Below are positions 59,753-64,000 of a stretch of 64,000 bases of DNA, piece by piece. Position numbers and translations under genes: made by a program. The notes below the pieces were generated by a model. That model saw only the letters and a program-made list of their open reading frames with translations. It had not been told where the DNA came from and searched no databases. The stretch's first letter is position 1. Each line of letters opens with the position of its first letter. Source of the DNA: Ancylobacter koreensis (GTDB lineage Bacteria > Pseudomonadota > Alphaproteobacteria > Rhizobiales > Xanthobacteraceae); assembly GCF_023016525.1 (NCBI RefSeq), contig NZ_JALKCG010000008.1:124001-188000 (forward strand). The letters run 5' to 3'.

Positions 59753-61261
59753 ATGAGTTTCGATTATCTCTGGACCGGCTTTGCCGTCGCCCTCAGCTGG
59801 CAGAACCTGCTCATCGGCCTTATCGGCTGCTTCCTCGGTACGATCATCGGCGCGCTTCCGGCCATCGGTCCGATCAACGGCATCGCATTGCTGCTGCCGA
59901 TCGCCTACACGCTCGGCCTGCCGCCGGAGAGCACGATGATCCTGCTCGCCGCCATCTATTCCGGCTCGGAATATGGCGGGCGCATCTCCTCGATCCTGCT
60001 CAACGTGCCCGGCGACGCCGGCGCGGTGATGACCGCGCTCGACGGCAACCCGCTGGCACGCCAGGGCCGCGCGGGCGAGGCGCTGATGATCAGCGGCATT
60101 TCCTCCTTCGTGGGCGGCATCATCGGCGTCGTGGGGTTGACCCTGTTCGCCCCCTTCCTCGCCAGCCTCGCCATCGGCTTCGGCCCGGCGGAATATTTCG
60201 TGCTGATGGTCTTCGCCTTCGCCACGCTCGGCTCCATGGTCGGCAGCCAGCCGGTGAAGACGCTGATCGGCTGCGTGCTCGGCCTGATGCTGGCGACCGT
60301 CGGCCTCGACCCGACGTCGGGCGCCTACCGCTTCACCTTCGACAGCCCGGAACTGGGCGACGGCATCGACTTTGTCGTGCTGGTGATCGGCCTGTTCTCG
60401 ATCTCCGAGGCCATGCTGATGCTGGAGAGCCACGCCATGGGCGCTTCGGTCATCGGCAAGGTCGGCCGCACCTTCGTGCGCTTCAAGGACATCGTCTTCA
60501 CGATCGGCGCGACCCTGCGCGGCTCGATCATCGGCTTCGTCGTCGGCGTCCTGCCCGGCACCGGCGCCTCGGTGGCGAGCGCCGTGTCCTACACGCTTGA
60601 GAAGCGCGTCTCCGACCGCGACGGCACCTTCGGCAAGGGCGACATGCGCGGCCTGGCGTCACCGGAGGCGGCCAACAATTCCTGCGCGGCCGGCGCTTTC
60701 GTGCCGATGCTGACGCTGGGCGTGCCAGGCAGCGGCACCACCGCCGTCATGCTTGGCGCGCTGATGCTCTACAATATCCAGCCCGGCCCTCAGCTCTTCG
60801 CCGAGCGCCCGGAGATCGTCGGCGGCCTGATCGCCTCGCTCTATATCGGCAACGTGCTGCTGCTGCTGCTCAACATCCCGTTCGTCGGCATCTTCTCGCG
60901 CCTGTTGCTGCTGCCGAACTGGATTCTGGTTCCCGGCATTCTCGTCCTGTCGGTGGTCGGCGTGTATTCGACACATGCCAGCGTCGAATCCATCGTGCTG
61001 ATGCTCGCCATCGGCTGCCTTGGCTGGGTGCTCCGCAAGCTCGGCTTCGACATGGCACCCATCATCCTCGGCTTCGTGCTCGGCAAGGTGATGGAAGTGA
61101 ACCTGCGCAACGCGCTCGCCATCAGCGGCGGCGAACTCGGCATCCTGTTCCAGAGCCACATCTCGCTCATTCTGTGGGCGCTGGCCCTCTTCGTCGCGGT
61201 GGGGCCGTGGGCGTTGCAGCGGTGGTCCCGCCGCAGCAGGTCGCCGGGCATGACCGAGTGA
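59753..61261 (+). CDS. tctA: TTT transporter large membrane subunit TctA (system 4)
   Basis: A 502-residue TctA-family membrane protein. The first-half motif is GALPAIGPINGIALLLPIAY near residue 32 and the second-half motif GVLPGTGASVASAVSY near 265, with VPGDAGAVMTALDGNPLA and NVPGSGTTAVML-like blocks. The first motif has PAIG where the others have PG, the form I associate with citrate-type TctA. The frame is open upstream; the ATG at 59753 lies 7 nt after tctB. It is the last gene of the operon. Confidence 0.93.
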   Translation: MSFDYLWTGFAVALSWQNLLIGLIGCFLGTIIGALPAIGPINGIALLLPIAYTLGLPPESTMILLAAIYSGSEYGGRISSILLNVPGDAGAVMTALDGNPLARQGRAGEALMISGISSFVGGIIGVVGLTLFAPFLASLAIGFGPAEYFVLMVFAFATLGSMVGSQPVKTLIGCVLGLMLATVGLDPTSGAYRFTFDSPELGDGIDFVVLVIGLFSISEAMLMLESHAMGASVIGKVGRTFVRFKDIVFTIGATLRGSIIGFVVGVLPGTGASVASAVSYTLEKRVSDRDGTFGKGDMRGLASPEAANNSCAAGAFVPMLTLGVPGSGTTAVMLGALMLYNIQPGPQLFAERPEIVGGLIASLYIGNVLLLLLNIPFVGIFSRLLLLPNWILVPGILVLSVVGVYSTHASVESIVLMLAIGCLGWVLRKLGFDMAPIILGFVLGKVMEVNLRNALAISGGELGILFQSHISLILWALALFVAVGPWALQRWSRRSRSPGMTE

Positions 61262-61473
61262 CAGGCTTGGCGTCGGCTGAAGACCACGCAGCTGCGATCT
61301 CCTGTCGACCGACCGCGCCCGGGACAAGTTCGACCAATCTTCCGCGTCGCACGCGCCGTTCCGCCGTTGCGCGCCCTAACAGAGTGCGCGCCGCGACAGA
61401 GAAGCGAGCGATCCCGCCGCCAATGCCACGGGAAGCACCCAAGAAATGTCGTCGCTATCGCCTCGGGCGACCG

Positions 61474-61507
61474 ATAGGTTGCCAGGCAGCATAGGTTGCC
61501 AGGCAGC
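61474..61507. repeat. Perfect 17-bp tandem duplication
   Basis: ATAGGTTGCCAGGCAGC occurs twice head to tail (61474-61490 and 61491-61507), ending 27 nt before the autotransporter start codon. The rest of the 272-nt gap 61262-61533 shows nothing I recognise. It could be slippage or a doubled binding site. Confidence 0.7.
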
Positions 61508-61533
61508 CATGATTTTGGGGCACGAGGCATTTC

Positions 61534-64000
61534 ATGAAATTCAGGTCGGCTTTCGGCGGCGCGTCCAGGGCGCGCACGCACGGGCTCGTTGCGCTCGGTA
61601 TTGGTGTCGGCGGGTTCGCCCAGGCCGTGCAGGCGGGTCCCTTGCCCCCAACGGAGCCGACCACCTATCAGACGCTGGATTTCGGCGAGAACGACACGTT
61701 CCTGACCGGCATTCGCGGCGAGAACATCGTCGGCAATTACAAGATCCCCGGGGTCGGTGAAACCGGCGGCCTCTACTACAACATGACCACCCAGACCTGG
61801 TCGCCGATGCCGGTGACGACGCCGAACGGCGCGAATTATCCCGGCGCCGTAGGCTCGTCTCCCTACGGGCCGAACTTCGGCAATCCGGGCGGCGTCATCC
61901 GCGTGGTCGGCAGCTACAAGGTTGAGGGCTCGGACTACGACACCGGCTACCTCTACGATGCCGCCGCCGCGCCCGGCGAGCAGCTCGTCGAGCTGAAATT
62001 TCCGGACCCGAGCCCGGAAACGCCGACGCTGTTCACCATTGCCCACTCGACCTTCGGCAACCAGGCAGTCGGCAATTACGACACCCAGCTCGATACCGGG
62101 CACGGCTTCATCTACAACATCAAGGAAGGCACCTACGACACGTACAAGGCTCCCGGTGCGGTCAGCACCACGATCTACGGCGTCTATGGCGACAAGATCG
62201 CGGGCGGCTATTACGAGGCCGAGATGGGCGGCGGCATCGGCCCCGAACACGGCTATGTCTACGACCAGCTGACGGAAACTTTCTGGAACTACGACCATCC
62301 CGGCGCGGTCGCCACGCATTTCGAGGGCATCACCGGCGCCGGCAGGGGCGGCCAATACAATCTCGTCGTGAACTGGATCGACGCCGATGGCAATGTGCAT
62401 CCCGCCGTCCTTCACATCAACGAGTTAGGGCACGGGACCTGGTATGAGATCGACATACCCCAGGAAAACGTGTCGGCCAATTCCATGTATGGCGACAAGG
62501 TGGTCGGCGTGTACACCGACGCCGAGGGCGTGCATGGCTACCTCGCCACGATGCCGGGCCTCTACAACCCGATCACCAACACCACCACGCTGAACTTCGC
62601 CGACGCGAACGCCGCCGCCCTCGACGGCGGCAAGGGCGACGACATCGTCAACAGCGGTACGATCAACGTCACCGGTAATCTCGGCATCGCCATCCGCGGC
62701 GAAACCTATGGCGTGCTCACCAATTCCGGCACCGTCAACGCCAGCGGCATCGCCGGCGCGGCGGTCGAGATGCACGGCCTCTACGGCACGCTGCTGAACG
62801 CCGGCACGCTGTACGCAACCGCCGAGTCCGATGCCCTGCGCACTGGGGTCGACACCGAAGGCAGCATCATCGTCAACACCGGCGTCATAGACGGGCGCCT
62901 TGCCGCAAATCTGGGAGCTGACAAGCGCTTCGAGAACAGCGGCTGGCTCGGCGCCACCGGCACCGGATTCAAGATCGTCAGCTATTTCGGCGGCACCTTC
63001 GTGCAGACCGCCGCCGGCACCTTCGCCCCGCGGGTAATGGCCGACGGCAATGACGAACTCACCGTGACCGACACGCTTCGGCTGGCCGGCACACTCGACG
63101 TCGACTTCCAGGGCACAAGCTTCGCCAAGGCCTCGACGATACTGCGCGCGACGGACGGGATCGCCGACCGATTCCGGACCTTCACCACCGATCTTCCGGC
63201 CCTGTTCGACGCTACCCTCGACTATGCGCCGACGACGGTGACGGTAAACGTCGCCGCCGATCTGGCAGGCCTTGCGGGCAACACGCGCAACCAGCGCGCG
63301 GTCGGCGCCGCTATCGACGGCATCGTCAACAACACGTCTGCCGACGTGCTGACCAGCCTGCCGGAAGCGCTGAGCCCCCTCTACGGGCTCAGCGAGAGCC
63401 AGCTGCCCGGCGCGCTCGATGCGCTGTCCGGCGAAGCCTATGCCAGCGAGCAGTCCGTGCTGGTGGGCGACAGCCTCTACAGCCGGCAGGCCGTGCTGGC
63501 CCGTCTGCGCCAGGGCGGCCATTCCAGCGACAGCGGCCCGACGGCGGGGTTGGCGTTCGGCGGCCCCGCGCTCGCCTATGCGCCGCCGGCCAAATCCCCG
63601 GCGCCCTTCCCCACCAAGGCGGCGCCCGCGCCCGAGCCGAGCTTTGCCGGCACGGTATGGGCACAGGGCTTCGGCGGCTGGAGCAACTATGACGATGGCG
63701 CCGGCACGGCGAGCGTCGATGCCACCCTGGGCGGCATCATCTCCGGCGTGGACGTGAAGGTGGCCGACTGGCTGGTCGGCGCGGCGCTCGGCTATTCCCG
63801 TTCCAACACGGATGCCGACGCGCTGGACAGCTCGTCCGAGGTGAACAGCCTGATCCTGGGGCTTTATGCCGGCACCAGTGCCGGGCCGTGGGGCCTGCGT
63901 CTCGGCGCGACCTACGCCTTCAACCAGATCGAGACGGACCGCACCATCGCCTATCCCGGCTACGCGGAGAAGGCGAGCGCGGACTATGACGGCGGCACCG
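61534..64000 (+). CDS. Autotransporter (type V secretion), C-terminus beyond the window
   Basis: 822 codons are in the window and the frame is open at the end. An extended signal (FRSAFGGASRARTHGLVALGIGVGGFAQAVQA, about 1-34) leads to a passenger. Residues about 45-345 hold imperfect repeats of the form YGDKIxGxYxD...HGYxY...W..YxxPGAVxT, suggesting a propeller- or HAF-like structure. From about 365 to 480 come short NSGTxNxxG-type beta-helix rungs. A proline/alanine-rich linker lies near 680-710. From about 712 (GTVWAQGFGGWSNYDDG) the autotransporter beta-barrel begins; its last strands are missing. The passenger's role is not evident; adhesion is common in the family. Confidence 0.88.
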   Translation, partial: MKFRSAFGGASRARTHGLVALGIGVGGFAQAVQAGPLPPTEPTTYQTLDFGENDTFLTGIRGENIVGNYKIPGVGETGGLYYNMTTQTWSPMPVTTPNGANYPGAVGSSPYGPNFGNPGGVIRVVGSYKVEGSDYDTGYLYDAAAAPGEQLVELKFPDPSPETPTLFTIAHSTFGNQAVGNYDTQLDTGHGFIYNIKEGTYDTYKAPGAVSTTIYGVYGDKIAGGYYEAEMGGGIGPEHGYVYDQLTETFWNYDHPGAVATHFEGITGAGRGGQYNLVVNWIDADGNVHPAVLHINELGHGTWYEIDIPQENVSANSMYGDKVVGVYTDAEGVHGYLATMPGLYNPITNTTTLNFADANAAALDGGKGDDIVNSGTINVTGNLGIAIRGETYGVLTNSGTVNASGIAGAAVEMHGLYGTLLNAGTLYATAESDALRTGVDTEGSIIVNTGVIDGRLAANLGADKRFENSGWLGATGTGFKIVSYFGGTFVQTAAGTFAPRVMADGNDELTVTDTLRLAGTLDVDFQGTSFAKASTILRATDGIADRFRTFTTDLPALFDATLDYAPTTVTVNVAADLAGLAGNTRNQRAVGAAIDGIVNNTSADVLTSLPEALSPLYGLSESQLPGALDALSGEAYASEQSVLVGDSLYSRQAVLARLRQGGHSSDSGPTAGLAFGGPALAYAPPAKSPAPFPTKAAPAPEPSFAGTVWAQGFGGWSNYDDGAGTASVDATLGGIISGVDVKVADWLVGAALGYSRSNTDADALDSSSEVNSLILGLYAGTSAGPWGLRLGATYAFNQIETDRTIAYPGYAEKASADYDGGT

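Noticed and set aside
1-64000. CRISPR arrays, tRNA or rRNA genes, insertion sequences, integrases, phage genes
   Set aside because: None seen on reading: no regularly spaced repeats, no transposase or integrase motifs, no tRNA-like cloverleaf noticed. A dedicated tRNA scan was not possible.

Overview
This is a GC-rich (about two thirds G+C), densely packed chromosomal segment with no IS element, prophage, tRNA, rRNA or CRISPR array that I could see. The gene content suggests an alphaproteobacterium, most likely in the Hyphomicrobiales (inference from the families present, not from a marker gene): opgGH glucan synthesis, an ECF sigma F with its NrsF membrane anti-sigma factor, repeated tripartite tricarboxylate transporters (TTT), and a classical autotransporter. 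The segment looks like an accessory catabolic region for organic acids and sugar acids.

Layout. 0-4.6 kb (minus): the end of a patatin-like lipase, a small conserved protein, and opgH-opgG. 4.7-12.6 kb (minus): TTT operon 1, in transcription order aldehyde dehydrogenase, tctC, tctB, tctA, amidohydrolase, Ldh-type dehydrogenase and GntR/UTRA regulator. Related sequence boxes lie before the aldehyde dehydrogenase, tctC and regulator genes. 12.6-20.7 kb (minus): TTT operon 2, tctC-tctB-tctA-CobW GTPase-GntR/FCD regulator-MFS-cupin-Ldh dehydrogenase-ABM monooxygenase, ending in a 12-bp perfect hairpin. 20.8-24.2 kb (plus): an LVIVD-repeat protein, an unrecognised protein, and an intact FAH hydrolase between two gene relics, the C-terminus of an enolase-superfamily dehydratase and a frameshifted short-chain dehydrogenase. 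24.3-28.5 kb (minus): TTT operon 3 and an IclR regulator. 28.6-39.7 kb: an unassigned catabolic cluster (cupin, three NAD-epimerase-like proteins, aldehyde dehydrogenase, ThDP enzyme, TIM-barrel isomerase, Gfo/Idh/MocA oxidoreductase, FAD oxidoreductase). 39.7-43.6 kb: the sigF-nrsF operon divergent from a bufferin-type copper-peptide operon (DUF2282-DUF692-DUF2063-DoxX), each with a matching sigma F-type promoter. 43.7-49.3 kb (minus): a fold-type IV transaminase resembling (R)-amine transaminases, a PotDABC-like ABC importer and an XRE-cupin regulator. 49.5-54.8 kb (plus): a non-phosphorylative L-fucose-type pathway (aldo/keto reductase, lactonase, DUF1349 protein, FucU mutarotase, FAH hydrolase, UxaA-family dehydratase). 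54.9-61.3 kb: a TctD-TctE two-component system with its own binding protein, divergent from TTT operon 4. 61.5 kb to the end: an autotransporter cut by the window edge.

How it works together. Four TTT importers, each with a different type of regulator next to it (GntR/UTRA, GntR/FCD, IclR, TctDE), feed dehydrogenases and hydrolases encoded alongside. In all four TTT operons the binding-protein gene comes first and is followed by a GC-rich hairpin before tctB. This would favour excess of the periplasmic receptor over the membrane subunits. The best-supported regulatory circuit is the pair of GTAACN-N16-CGAA promoters driving sigF-nrsF and the bufferin operon.
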